Assembly: GCF_905147045.1 (NCBI RefSeq)
Contig: NC_065893.1
Span: 4,464,001 to 4,528,000 of the forward strand
Direction of reading: 5' to 3'
From: Nymphalis io
Taxonomy: Eukaryota > Arthropoda > Insecta > Lepidoptera > Nymphalidae
DNA length: 64,000 nt
The notes beneath the pieces were generated by a model that was not told where the DNA came from, ran no database searches, and worked only from the letters and a program-made list of their open reading frames with translations. Position 1 is the first letter of the stretch, and the number at the start of each line of letters is the position of its first letter. Both the position numbers and the translations under genes were made by a program. Shown piece after piece: positions 55,301 to 64,000 of the stretch.

Positions 55301-57466
55301 GCATGTGAATTTGTCGTTATTCCGCTTTGAAAACATAAATATTTAATTCGATTTTTAAAATGAATTTAACCAAATTTACTATAGACATCACCATTTCTGG
55401 TTCATTGTCTTATAACATGATTTCGAAACGTGTTGCTTTCTGAAATAAGTTTAAAATTAAAATAATTCCTGGAAAAATTGAATGATTAGTTAATTTTATA
55501 CATTGTATTGATCTTGCACCGGACTAGATACCTTACTTTACAACTCTATAAGATAATTATACCTTTAAAAAATATAACCTGTTTGACCGCAGTTACAATT
55601 GAAATCAATTTTAGGTTTATTTTTCATATCATAAATTTCAAAGGATTAAGACTAAGATGAGGAGCATCAATGTTCGCACATCTGCCTGGACCGGGCGTGC
55701 ACCTGCCTACCAGACGCCGAAAACAATTGCGATAAACTGCATAAGCAGGTGTAGTCCATAATCGGCTAACGCGAATACAAAATACTCGACAGATATAGGT
55801 TAGAGTATGGAAGAGTTGTTAAGGTCATGAATATACTCGTACTTTTATAAATGCCTATGTTTTTAGAGCGTATTAATAGAAACTTTAAAGCACTAAAACT
55901 GTTTGTAAGTATTTATTTAAGATATAACATTCGCCTATTCGTGTGCCATAGAGTCGCATAAAGTCTCATTTAGAAAAAAAAATCTTCTAGCTTTGTAATG
56001 AAATATTATTGTCAAATACAAATGGCGTGATAGAGCTTAAAAATATGTGTAGCGCGTAGGCGAATTTTAACAGGAAACATGTGGGCGTTTCTTATATTAT
56101 AAAATGTAAATTTCCTAATAGATTAGGTATTAATACATTATAAATTATAGGTCATCAATGAAAATGAATTGTCTTTAGCATTTAGTTAAGGAGTGTTTTC
56201 AACTCCATATATTCGTATGGGACGTATTAGACTCCCTTTATGGTCGCTGCAATTTTTTTGCGACATCATATGCCGTCTGCACCTGTCATGAAACGTGCTA
56301 CGAAGCCCGGGTCGGTCGTTATCTTAAACATATCAGACCTTGACTTCATAAGCATCAACTTTGTATTTTGAGTCTTAATGAAATTGAACACTCCATACAA
56401 AGTATTCCATTTTATAAAGTAGCAGATAAGAAATTAATTGATAATTACATTTTCTCTAATTCCAAATTACATCTGTTCCGTTTGTAGATATAATACTTGT
56501 ACCTTTAAGATATAGTGCAAAAACTTACGTAAAATATGTGTCACTCCTTATTGCTTCAACTGGCGACAGGGAAGTGCAATGGAGAAATGCTTAGTGAATT
56601 TTTGCCAGAGTTCCCGTGGTCATGATTTGTACCTATTTTTGTAACTATTGTTAAATTTTATGTATATATTTTTAAATTTTATGTACTTATTTAGGTCGTC
56701 AATGTATATTATTCTTTTCTAAATAGAAGAACTAATGCGTACTCAATACATGTGTATGCAGCGGTTAACATATTAGATAAAATTAATAATTCGAGTTTTG
56801 ATCTTCCATTAATAAAAAGTACCCATTAATAATGTGATCTCCTATATATCTCTGGTACCAAATATACCTCTCCATGTATCCAAAAGGATCTTAAAACGAC
56901 ATATATTAGATTTATTAATACTCATATAAATTAAATTATTTATTAGCATATTATTCGTTTAGAGCATATTGTAAATGTTAATGTTATTGTTATTTTTATC
57001 TTCTTGAAGTTAATTTTAAAAATAGGCTTTATAAAATTGTACGCTATTTTCTACACTTTTAAAACAATATGCAATATTTTGTCGTAACAAACAATATTCT
57101 TCTTTAATATTACTACATCCATTTGTCCAAGCTATGCTAAATAACCTACTGATTCAGTTTTATATTGTCTTATTTTTGAGCCGTTTCGACCTTTAACAAG
57201 TTTTCCATAGAAATGAGCGAAGAAAACTAAAAAACGATTTTGTTAAGTGTGTTAAAAAAACCTCGTTCTATATTATGGGATTAACGTGCTATTATTGCCC
57301 AAGATATACTTAAAACCAAACAGTATAATTAATATTAAAGTTGATATTTAAGAATAATTGTTATTTGTTGCAGGTGCTATGGCATCTTGACATTTTCCGG
57401 CGCAGTTTCCGCGAGCTCACCGGTCACGCATGCCTTGGACCCTCGTGTATTTTTTGCGCTTTGAAG
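27089..57466 (+). CDS. ec: USP53/USP54-type ubiquitin hydrolase (echinus family), 5' part of gene
   Basis: Two coding exons, 27089-27256 and 57374-57466, join at phase 0 across a 30-kb intron; the rest lies beyond the right edge. The joined product reads KGLWNAPGQNNCFLNSAVQ followed by VLWHLDIFRRSFRELTGHAC and CIFCALK, the N-terminus of the USP53/54 family, known in Drosophila as echinus, which acts in eye cell sorting and death. GQNNCFLN is the USP Cys box with Cys49; the His box lies outside. Vertebrate members were long thought inactive and later reported as K63-directed deubiquitinases (from memory), so activity is not assumed here. The 56-residue leader before the domain is polar with RESSRDSG. 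The intron holds many SINEs and a CpG-rich block at 48955-49309 that may be an alternative first exon. Confidence 0.9.
27257..29760 (+). other. Start of the 30-kb echinus intron
   Basis: AT-rich, no exon recognised. At 28255-28400 the minus-strand peptide with 'RRARSFFAQRIGIAIQRGN' resembles a fragment I associate with lepidopteran repeats, and 37597-37660 is weakly similar ('gaaaatagaaaaatctctcc' with 'ttactagtggaggtaa'). Confidence 0.4.
29765..30250 (+). mobile_element. SINE-B copy (outer) interrupted by another SINE-B
   Basis: Outer plus-strand copy: 29765-29850 ('ggttagttcaaacccggcca', 'gaattttcatgtgctttaat') resumes at 30176 ('agttcaataaaaatctgtca', 'gtggaataagctcg') and ends near 30250 with 'cccaggtgtgac'. 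Confidence 0.75.
29851..30163 (-). mobile_element. SINE-B copy (inner), with 12-bp target duplication
   Basis: Complete minus-strand SINE-B; its left end has (tacag)n. It is flanked by GGAAACATCATG at 29839-29850 and again at 30164-30175, a perfect 12-bp target-site duplication made from the outer SINE-B's own sequence. Confidence 0.9.
30251..31388. other. Intron sequence without recognised feature
   Basis: AT-rich, no exon, repeat family member or strong hairpin seen. Confidence 0.6.
31389..31667 (-). mobile_element. SINE-C copy, near full length
   Basis: Left end is the T-rich complement of the A tail ('ttttttttatatagaatagg'), right end 'gacgagcttgcacaaagcc'. About 15 bp are lost from the head and a short internal deletion removes 'caatgcgccaccaa'. 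Confidence 0.85.
31668..32998. other. Intron sequence without recognised feature
   Basis: AT-rich with a (TATA)-type run at 31690-31755 and another at 32965-32998. No exon recognised. Confidence 0.6.
32999..33275 (+). mobile_element. SINE-A copy, full length, best preserved
   Basis: Starts GACGAGCCGGTTGGCGTGGT (A box region), B box GGTTCGATTCCCACCC at about 33054, body, 'cagatggccgtgtgtgaaaa', 'tgtcccaggatattattatt' tail. Both polymerase III boxes look intact. Confidence 0.9.
33485..33540. repeat. Perfect 56-bp palindrome with (AT)n core
   Basis: TGTAACC, then 42 bp of alternating AT, then GGTTACA. The whole 56 bp equals its own reverse complement, so it can form a cruciform. Confidence 0.95.
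34377..34640. repeat. Possible MITE-like element
   Basis: The ends 'ggggccgaattctactaaac' and, inverted, 'agggataattctattaac' share an imperfect terminal repeat. The inside is full of 'cgat' and 'tcgat' words unlike its surroundings. No second copy in the window and no clear target duplication. Confidence 0.3.
35171..35209. repeat. Perfect hairpin: 17-bp stem, 5-nt loop
   Basis: TGTATTTAGCTGGAGCT at 35171-35187, loop AGTTA, then its exact complement at 35193-35209. Stands alone in intron sequence. Confidence 0.95.
35703..36006 (-). mobile_element. SINE-B copy, full length, diverged
   Basis: Left 'acagcctgcgaatgtcccac', right 'caataggccatctcagct'. A 15-bp insertion 'aaggggatggataatg' sits in the tail region. 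It is more diverged than the other full copies. Confidence 0.82.
36007..37149. other. Intron sequence with a 28-bp direct tandem duplication
   Basis: 'ataaagaaacgtctattcct' plus 'ttatgggc' at 36469-36496 is repeated at once at 36497-36522. Nothing else recognised. Confidence 0.7.
37150..37275. promoter_or_regulatory. CpG-rich patch in the echinus intron
   Basis: 'gtgggcgcgaagacgctacc' and 'gtcacgggtcgccggctccg' form a GC-rich island in AT-rich intron. Could be an enhancer or promoter; no motif decides it. Confidence 0.25.
37339..37394. repeat. (TA)n microsatellite
   Basis: About 56 bp of pure alternating TA followed by 'gatatgatatattt'. Confidence 0.95.
37961..38045 (+). mobile_element. RTE-like tail fragment
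   Basis: 'aactagttttcgcccgcggc' then 'gaattcaagctggttacata' and 'ccaagttacatgaaaatt'. Same family as 237-360 and 24018-24186. Confidence 0.5.
38173..38500 (-). mobile_element. SINE-D copy, full length
   Basis: Right end, read on the minus strand: GACTGCCTCATTGGTCTAGT (A box), then GGGTTCAAAACCCAGATC (B box). Left end 'gtcctccggaccgatttcgg'. Aligns along its length with 6243-6610. Confidence 0.85.
38962..39132 (-). mobile_element. SINE-C copy, truncated and diverged
   Basis: 'aataggcaagccagactggc', 'gggccacctgatggttagtg' and 'gggaactaagatgttatgtc' with 'ccttgtgcctgtaattat'; the 5' half is missing. Confidence 0.75.
39133..40897. other. Intron sequence without recognised feature
   Basis: AT-rich. 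Short direct repeat 'gtacgttgtg' at 40349-40368 only. No exon recognised. Confidence 0.6.
40898..40982 (-). mobile_element. SINE-B 3' fragment
   Basis: 'cctctcgctctttgaggaga' and 'ttattccatcacgctgctcc' with 'aatgtgggttggtg'. Confidence 0.75.
40983..43824. other. Intron sequence with a CpG-rich patch at 42110-42182
   Basis: The patch includes 'acgcaagcgcctgcgcaacg' and 'gatcgccgtgagaa'. Otherwise AT-rich with no exon recognised. Confidence 0.4.
43825..43905 (+). mobile_element. SINE-B body scrap, old
   Basis: 'aattcatcttgtgctcggta' then 'aaagaaacccgcatgagtcg' and 'gaaaatctgtcacgtgt' follow the SINE-B body order with many changes. A tail-like scrap 'tgtggggtgtttacagactg' at 44414-44433 may belong to it. 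Confidence 0.5.
44850..45139 (-). mobile_element. SINE-C copy, full length
   Basis: Left T-rich end with 'atagaataggaaggtggacg', right end 'aagccctaccaccagtg'. Among the best preserved copies; its complement gives the family sequence. Confidence 0.88.
46117..46391 (+). mobile_element. SINE-C copy, full length
   Basis: 'actgatggtagggctttgtg' to 'ccgccttcctattctataaa' with A tail. It lacks about 15 bp around 'atattgttgtgttcc'. Confidence 0.87.
46392..48954. other. Intron sequence without recognised feature
   Basis: AT-rich, with a short (TA)n at 48035-48052. No exon or family repeat recognised. Confidence 0.6.
48955..49309 (+). promoter_or_regulatory. CpG-rich block with candidate alternative first exon
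   Basis: A 300-bp GC-rich island in AT-rich intron ('gtcgtagccggactactcgc', 'cgcatcacgggtcggcgtta'). An ATG at 49259 opens 17 codons (MTKAKTTRSSALYHGAK) ending at a good donor AAG|GTCAGT (49309/49310) in phase 0, the same phase as the exon at 57374. A 6-codon upstream ORF starts at 49198. If spliced there, the product would start without the Cys box. This is inference from phase and composition; the block could instead be an enhancer. The long ORF across 48925-49218 is not needed to explain it. Confidence 0.4.
49310..50591. other. Intron sequence, moderately GC-rich at 50100-50215
   Basis: 'ggtagccgttgcacggttgg' and 'ccggtccccccattttagta' stand out but I recognise neither gene nor repeat. 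Confidence 0.4.
50592..50897 (-). mobile_element. SINE-B copy, full length
   Basis: Left (agc)n run then 'gaatgtcccactgctgggct', right 'ccactgggccatctcggct'. The B box region reads 'ccctggcttgaacccacga'. Confidence 0.87.
50898..57373. other. Intron sequence before the second echinus exon
   Basis: 6.5 kb, mostly AT-rich and strikingly poor in recognisable repeats compared with the rest. GC-richer spots at 51719-51800 ('ttcgatggcggccgttcgcc') and 54211-54270 ('tatcgtcgacgccgcgcccg'). A 9-bp perfect hairpin with a TTT loop lies at 53050-53070. No exon recognised. Confidence 0.5.
57374..57466 (+). CDS. ec: echinus-type second coding exon
   Basis: 93 nt, 31 codons: VLWHLDIFRRSFRELTGHAC then LGPSCIFCALK. 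Acceptor ttgttgcag|G, donor AAG|GTAAGT, both phases 0. This short exon is missed by ORF length but is an unmistakable continuation of the USP53/54 N-terminus, with the cysteines of 'C..C.FC' kept. Confidence 0.95.
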
Positions 57467-58777
57467 GTAAGTTTTTAATTATATTTATTAATGCACGACC
57501 ACAATATCAACATTTGGTTTTACTTAAGGATGGTAAAATTGTTTACGAGGCGTTATTCTAAAGCGACCCTATAAAAAACATTTGAAAAAGTATTGCGATA
57601 CCGAGATGGGCCAATGACTAGATCATGTGAATCTTAACTATTTTTAGGGAAAGTTAATTTGTCATGTATTGATTGTCTTATTTGCTCAGACTATAACTAT
57701 GTATAGCGAGTCGAACTCTCCATCTCAGACGGGTATCGTTTTAAAAACGTTTTCGTTTAGTCCCGCACGGCTCGAGTAGCCAATCAAACGTGACCTTTTC
57801 GTGAACAATGAACAGTTCAGTGCTTTGTTTGACCTCAAATCTGCGGGCCACAACTTTCGACACGTCTCGAGCCTAAACCGATGACTATGCTTCTTCGGAA
57901 CGACAATAAAAGGATATTTTATACGCTTTGTCACGAAATTATAGAACGTTTTCAGTTCAATATAATGTTATATACCGATGGTTAAAAACAAATGTAAGAC
58001 TGTAAAAAAATTTAAAAGTACTTCGTACAAGATGTTAATATATAGTTACTACTACCTAGTTAAACCTAATCAATAATAATAATTGTTGTGTCATATATAA
58101 TTGAAAAAAATGTAATAGTCCTGGTTTTTTTAGAAGTTATTATTTTAAACGAGGTACACGCCTTAAATAGCTTCTGTTTATCGCAGTCTGGATTTCATGG
58201 CGAGTTCATTCTTTATACCCTCGAAACTGGTTTGCAGAATGCGCTGGCGACGTGATTTATATACCGTGGTATATCTTGTTGTTAGACTTTTACCTTGGAC
58301 TTTACGAGACATTGTCTAGAGTTTTTTTAAATCTAAATATGCCTTAAGAAATCGAAGTAGAAGCGCCATTATAGCAACTTTATAGTATTAGAATATACTG
58401 GCTAGCAACTTAATCGACTTACAATAAGAAATTCAAAACAAAATGGGTAAATAATTCTATACAAAATATACATATCTATTATTTAATATTTTAACTTTAT
58501 AAGGATACTACTATCTTGATGATCGCTTTATAATTTTTTTAACACTAATTTGTATTCGCAAGTGTAGTTCAAATATAAATACGAATAATTATATTTGTTG
58601 ACGTTGAGTTCTTTATACCATTTGTTAGAAATATTATTTTGCCAAAAGGTCATTTAATACTTAATAAACAAATATTCAAAGTACATGTTAGGTAACATAA
58701 TATGAACTTGCGATCATTGGTTGTAATATGAAAATATTGTGTACGATAGAATGAAAAAATAAATAGTATATTATATA
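57467..58777. other. Intron after the second echinus exon
   Basis: A 40-bp SINE-B head scrap lies at 57599-57640 ('taccgagatgggccaatgac'). The stretch 57725-57935 is less AT-rich but I recognise nothing in either strand. No following echinus exon was found here. Confidence 0.5.
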
Positions 58778-60400
58778 CACTGGCCGCCAAAAAAATCGAC
58801 CCACCCGTATTTTTTTACTTACAAAGTTGTTATCTTAACTATGCGACGACCTAGGTGGATTGTTTTACTTATGGGACATACATTTAACATTTTATTACCC
58901 ACTTGATATTGATTTGGAGGAGTTGTAAGTGTTATTGAGGATATTTGGAATATTTTTAAAGTATTGATAAGAAAACGTTACTTTGTGCACAAAGTGCATG
59001 GTTAGTTTATTTCCAGTTCTTAACGCGGAGTCATCTCGGTTCGATGTTTATTATTGATTAAGTGTATGAAACTTTGTTGAAACAATAATTTTAATAAGTT
59101 TAAACATAAAAAATGGATACTACTGAAGCAGAAGCTGCTCAAGTCGTAGCTCTTATTCATGAGGGGTTAAGTCAGCGAAATGTGGCTAGAACACTAAAAT
59201 TAAGTCGTTCAGCGGTGCGAAGAGTGTACAAACGCTACTTGGAGACTGGGGAGTATCGCCGGAGACCAGGATCTGGCAGGGGGCGTGTCACGAACCCGAC
59301 CGATGACCGTTTTATTGGTTTGACGTCTTTAAGAAACCGACATCTTTCGGCTGTTGACGTTCAAGGTAGACTCCGAGAAAGTCGTGGAGTGTCTGTGAGT
59401 GAAAATACTGTAAGAAGAAGACTTCGAGAGCAAAACTTAACCCCTCACAAGCCAGCAACAGGACCAAAACTCACAGCATCCCATCGACAAGCAAGACTAC
59501 AATTTGCTAGGCAGCACGTCGATTGGACACTGGACCAATGAGAGACAGTATTGTTCAGTGATGAAAGCCGAATGTCTCTAGTAGGCTCTGATGGACGACG
59601 TAACGTCACGCGAAGGCCAGGAGAACGCTACTCTCAGTGTTGCATTCGAGAAACAGTCCGATTTGGTGGAGGCTCTACAATGTTTTGGGGAGGTATTTCT
59701 TTGACGGGACGCACAGAGCTGGTTTTTTTCCGTAATCGTGCTGTTAATGCTGAAACTTACATAACGGACATTCTGGAGCCTCATGTGATGCCTTACGCTG
59801 GATATATTGGGGATAATTTCCAACTTATGCACGACAACGCACGACCTCACGTCGCTAGAATTGTTAAAGACTATCTCAGGGAAGTCGAAATTCCAGTTAT
59901 GCAGTGGCCAGCCAATAGTCCGGACTTAAACCCGATAGAGCACCTCTGGGACCAGCTAAAACGTACGGTTCGAGCACGAAATCCAATTCCAGAAACCCTG
60001 AATCAACTGGAAGCTGCACTAACTGAAGAATGGCAACGGACCCCACAGGAAGACATTAAAAAGCTAATCAGGTCACTTAATAGGCGTATGCAGGCAGTGA
60101 TTAGGTCAAGAGGAGGAAACACTCCCTATTAAAGTAAGATTTAGGCACCCAAATTTAAAAACAAACGGCATAATCGTTTTGTACACAAAAAAATAAAATT
60201 GCGTAAAATTTTGTGTTTTCGTGTTTTGTCACATATTTACCTAAAAACCTATTTTTTGCGCACTATTTCTGTTTTTGTACAATCCTACAATTGCATTTTT
60301 TCATTATCAATCTTAAAAATATAAATATGTGGTAGTTTAAAACCATACGATAGCTTTTTTACAAAAAATGTAGGTGGGTCGATTTTTTTGGAGGCCAGTG
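58778..60400 (+). mobile_element. Tc1-type DNA transposon, nearly intact, 1,623 bp
   Basis: Flanked by TA at 58776-58777 and 60401-60402. The terminal inverted repeat begins CACTGGCCGCCAAAAAAATC at the left; the right end's complement begins CACTGGCCTCCAAAAAAATC. Over the first 28 bp there is one mismatch. It encloses one transposase frame (59113-60132). Sits in the echinus intron in the sense direction. Confidence 0.96.
59113..60132 (+). pseudogene. Tc1-type transposase with one in-frame nonsense codon
   Basis: ATG at 59113 to TAA at 60130-60132; 340 codons including the stops, interrupted only by TGA at 59539-59541. Residues 1-110 form the paired-type DNA-binding part with two helix-turn-helix motifs (GLSQRNVARTLKLSRSAVRR and SVSENTVRRRLREQNLTPHK) and a PGSGRGRV linker resembling an AT-hook. 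The catalytic triad is complete: D of VLFSDESR, D of LMHDNARPH, E of SPDLNPIEHLW, with 34 residues between the last two, hence DD34E, Tc1 family. The nonsense codon lies nine codons before the first catalytic stretch, at a place where the family often has a Trp. With one lesion the copy is probably young; readthrough is possible but not shown. Confidence 0.93.
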
Positions 60401-60850
60401 TACAATGGATATTAAATAACAGTAGTAAGCAATATACTTTAAATATCACTATCATTTTTTAATAATTATAATTATAATAAATAAATTTTTCATATGTAAA
60501 TAAAATTGCTACATACATTTCGTTTAGCGACTTTTGATAGACAGATATTCGGGTGTTATTCTTATAAAGTACATACCGTGTAAATCAACGTATTGTATTT
60601 ATTTAATTCTACACAAAGGAGTTATACAGGCGTTACGTAAACATAACGAACATATCCGCGTCTATTTTAACTTTTATTAGGTTCATAGAACTTTATATCT
60701 CGAAATTTCGGACGAGATTAATTTATTTAGACTATAGTAACGAGTTACGAGTTCAGTTACCTCATGCAAAAAATTGCAACATTATTATTACAAAATTAGC
60801 AAAAGCAATAATGCTCGCCTCTTATATTTTATACTGAATAATAAATATGT

Positions 60851-60983
60851 ATAATAATCTCCTTCAGACCGATTTCGGCCACGGTGGCCAATCTCAAGAG
60901 AGATTAGCCAACTACTCAGGAGATATTATAGTGCCCAAGTGTGTGCGCAAACACAGGTGCACTCTCTATTCTCTGGAGCTCTG
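60851..60983 (-). mobile_element. SINE-D 3' fragment
   Basis: 'ccgatttcggccacggtggc', 'aatctcaagagagattagcc' and 'gcgcaaacacaggtgcactc' match the left (3') part of the copy at 6243. Confidence 0.8.
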
Positions 60984-62161
60984 TATATATGTAAATAAGA
61001 TGATAAGGAAGTTGTAAGAACAAATTTAAGATAAACTGCCAAGAAACTAAAAAGAGAAATTGACAATATTCGATATCTTTAAAAAAAATTAAATGCGCTA
61101 TAAATCCTTTGTAGGGAATCCTTATGACACCTTATTTCATGATATCCAGAACGATAAGCGTAGCTAAACATAATTCGATTAACCAGCATTTATTTATTTG
61201 CGTAAACAAACTTTTTTTTTCACAAAATGATTTAATAAATATTGGAGTACATGAAAAAAAACCCGTAAGTGATATTTACTGAATTCATATTATATTTTTT
61301 TGCATTTACATATACTAATTATTAACACGAGTAATAATTGATATTATGACGTGAAATAAAAACGTTATCTTTATTTAAAATAAATAAAAATTGCAAACGT
61401 TGAAGTTTACAGCACTTTATTTAAATACTATTTCTTTATAATAGTGTACAATACGGTACGGTAATTTTGAAAGTGACCGCACGCTTAAAAATATTAGTAA
61501 ACATATCATCATAAACTCCTAAATATTTTTTTACTTATTGTTGAATTAATTGATAAATGAATATATCTTATATATTCATTTATTTATTACTTAACGTAAC
61601 TTCATTAAACAATATTATCGTCAATTAAATAATGCAGATAAATGAACATGAATGAATAGCCAATAAGTGATAACGATGAAAGATTATGCATATTAAAATT
61701 GCAATTTAATTATACTTGTGAATGAATTGCGTAATCGCTGCATAATTTATAATGCAAGTGGTATGTGATTGTTACATTTCAATAATATTTTATTTTTATA
61801 ATTACGTTACTGTATATGAATTAGTAGATAGGCACGTTCGTGGAACTGTGTCGTGGCTGTACGTGTCTAAAGTTGCATACAAACTGGGCCAGCCAATTAC
61901 GGTGTTATTACACCATTCAATATCAATGAACTAATCATTCAAATATTTCAAAATAAAAAGCATAATATATTTTAGATATAAAATACAATGTTTATTGTAA
62001 TATTGGCTTCAACCAAAATCATTATTAATTACATATATTATCTCTGAAGCGAACGCTAGACCCATCAATAATGAACTGATTGTAGTTACTAATTTATAAC
62101 AAAAACAATAAATAGACTTTTAAAAGTTTTGCAGTAAAAGTAAAGAAACAGCTCTCTTCTA
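60984..62161. other. Intron sequence without recognised feature
   Basis: AT-rich; no exon, repeat member or strong hairpin seen. Confidence 0.6.
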
Positions 62162-62234
62162 CTTGATGGTACGGCTTTGCGCAAGCCCGTCTGGGTAGGT
62201 GCCACTCACTCATCACACCACTAAACAGCAATAT
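62162..62234 (+). mobile_element. SINE-C 5' fragment
   Basis: 'gatggtacggctttgcgcaa' then 'cccgtctgggtaggtgccac', truncated after about 65 bp. Confidence 0.7.
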
Positions 62235-62239
62235 TTAGT

Positions 62240-62397
62240 TTTTTTTTTGTATAGGGCAAAGGTCTGTTATCATTTAAGGCTTGGAGCTTTTTCATGTGCA
62301 TGCACGATGTTCTATGAGCTCGAGTGGTGAATCCAGTGGTGGTGTTGTTCGGATATAAACAGTTATAATATCGGAGTTCTATCCATCTTGGCTATTG
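62240..62397 (-). mobile_element. Degenerate SINE-B remnant
   Basis: 'gggcaaaggtctgttatcat', 'ggcttggagctttttcatgt' and, at the right, 'ctatccatcttggc' follow SINE-B order on the minus strand with large deletions. Confidence 0.45.
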
Positions 62398-63970
62398 ACG
62401 TAAATTGTAATCACTAAGTTTTTTTGTCGATTTTTTTTATATAAAAGCACAAAATATAACCTGTTAGCTAACTTATATATTCAAACACTGCAATTATAAT
62501 CTGCATAGAAACATCATTATATCAAACAAATACATACCTACACAATTAATGTTACTAGTAATTATTGTTACTTGTATTATCTTACGGATTTGTGCTTAAT
62601 GATTATTACGTTATTTCTCCAACGTTTTAAAAAAACAATAAATATAAAATATAGAAAAAATGGTGCAAAAAAGTTCAGGTCATACGTGGGTCAAGATCGA
62701 AAGGCCGGTGTTGTTTGGTCTACCAGGCCTTCTTCCTGCAACAGACTGCTGTTGAAATGTCATTTATGCAGCAATTCCCTAATTTCTTCTTAAAATAAGA
62801 CCAACTCAGCACTGTCGTCTTGGAGATTTTTCCCACTTTTCGCAGTCATCACACTTCCCAATCAGCTCAAAGACTTAGGTCTTAGGACTGTACATGGGAC
62901 TTGGGTGACAGAGAAGTCTATAAGATGACGTTTTCATTTATAATTTGTATATAAGTGTTAAGTAGTAGTTTAAAAATAATGTAGTATTTAAGCCTTACTA
63001 GTAAATAAAAAGTAAAACTTTACTTTTTTATTGAATTTTTTTATAAAATATTATCTGTTATTGTTAAAACCGTTTTCATATATATATCGTAGGCAACTTT
63101 AATCAAAATCGAATAATAGGTATGCGTGTGGTAAAACAATGATAGTTTTTACATATAATTAACGAGTCAAACTATCAAACGATTGAGCGTATCATATGTA
63201 ACATTCATTTTATATTGTCTTATCACGCACCGATGTTTCGTCTATACAATTTTTATTTTTGTACAGATTGACGTTTTTAAGCTACTTATACTTTTAAATA
63301 CATTATTTATTTCAAAATTTGCTTTATTTTGCAAACCAGTAGTAAGTATCCAGCTAAACGACTGAGCTTCAACAATCGCGTAGATAATACGATCAGAAAC
63401 GACCGAATCTTGGCTTACCGAGCTATAGGTTGACGTATTATTTTATATAATTAGTATATTTTGTTCTAATGTAACTTTCTTTTTAACTTAAAGTATGTTA
63501 TTTTTGTCCCAAAAAATATAAACATAGGAAAATCTAAACAGACAACACAAAAATTATCTTAATCAAATGTATATAAATAACATTTAAATGAAGTATTCGT
63601 AACAATAATTATTTAGATATTTTAGAACATCATAAGAGAAATTATTTTATAAAATATCCATATACTCTTGACCGACGTAAGCCCTAAAATGGTCTACCAA
63701 CATAACACGAGTGTTTACAATAAGTGTGCGCACGCGCAGCTGCAGAACTGGTTTTACTTCTCGTTTACTTCAGGCTCTACACTGTTACGATCTATACCTA
63801 CCAGCTTATAAATATAGTAAGTTTTATATTATATTTGTAGATTTTAAAAAAGTTTGTGTAATAAATAGCAATAGTAAAGAATAAATAGCAAAAGTTTTAT
63901 TAAATATCCTATATTGTATAGTTATATTAAAACCGTTATCATTTAGTTTGTGCACCATACGTATATAATT
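62398..63970. other. Intron end, with an unrecognised GC-richer block at 62643-62940
   Basis: The block ('gtgggtcaagatcgaaaggc', 'tctaccaggccttcttcctg', 'tgacagagaagtctataaga') looks like a worn copy of something once coding or transcribed, but every frame is broken and I do not recognise it. A smaller CG-rich spot lies at 63725-63750. Confidence 0.35.
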
Positions 63971-64000
63971 TTACTGGTGTTAGGGCTGGTGCAAGCTCAG
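63971..64000 (+). mobile_element. SINE-C start, cut by the window edge
   Basis: 'tactggtgttagggctggtg' then 'caagctcag' is the head of SINE-C; the rest is outside. Confidence 0.7.

Noticed and set aside
57725..57934. Less AT-rich minus-strand ORF after the echinus exon
   Set aside because: Does not match the expected next USP53/54 segment on either strand and has no splice sites in phase.
59578..59850. 90-codon minus-strand ORF
   Set aside because: Antisense shadow of the Tc1 transposase.

Overview
The window is about 64 kb of AT-rich animal nuclear DNA. Short phase-matched exons with GT-AG introns, large introns and many short interspersed repeats point to an insect. The repeat families (tRNA-derived SINEs ending in a 'cagcagtgggacatt' tail, a 'ctggtggtagggctttgtgcaa' SINE-like family, RTE-like 'ttttcgcccgcggct' tails) match what I recall of butterflies and moths. 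That placement is inference from memory and the species is not identified.

Left part, 1-17.7 kb: a head-to-head pair of DNA-repair genes. On the minus strand, 16 exons of a FANCM orthologue can be joined in phase into 1,616 codons, from the start at 13762 to a donor at the left edge; the 3' end lies outside. The SF2 helicase motifs are all present. One 2.26-kb exon encodes a long acidic region with a 109-residue internal tandem duplication, SUMO-interaction-like motifs and TSPI-type SQ/TQ motifs. On the plus strand, 821 bp away, a complete five-exon ERCC1 gene (272 aa) begins at 14584. FANCM handles stalled forks and crosslinks, and ERCC1 is the partner of the XPF nuclease, so the shared intergenic region may serve two functionally linked genes.

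Middle and right, 24-64 kb: the 5' part of a plus-strand USP53/USP54-type gene (Drosophila echinus family). A leader exon with upstream ORFs carries the start codon and the Cys box (27089-27256). The next coding exon, a perfect family continuation, is 30 kb downstream (57374-57466). The rest of the gene lies beyond the window. A CpG-rich block inside the 30-kb intron ends in a short ORF with a donor in matching phase, so it may be an alternative first exon for an isoform without the catalytic Cys.

Mobile DNA fills most of the remainder. I define four local families: SINE-A (tRNA-derived, ATT-type tail), SINE-B (tRNA-derived), SINE-C (SINE-like, A-rich tail) and SINE-D (tRNA-derived). There are also a CR1/jockey-type LINE fragment inserted into a SINE-A, a second LINE 3' end in ERCC1 intron 4, RTE-like tails, a nearly intact 1.6-kb Tc1-type DD34E transposon with one nonsense codon, a SINE nested in a SINE with a perfect 12-bp target duplication, microsatellites and several perfect hairpins. 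I saw no rRNA, CRISPR array, prokaryotic feature or viral gene, and no convincing stand-alone tRNA gene. I did not find a wholly new multi-gene system. The most promising leads are the FANCM duplication, the shared repair-gene promoter and the possible alternative echinus promoter.
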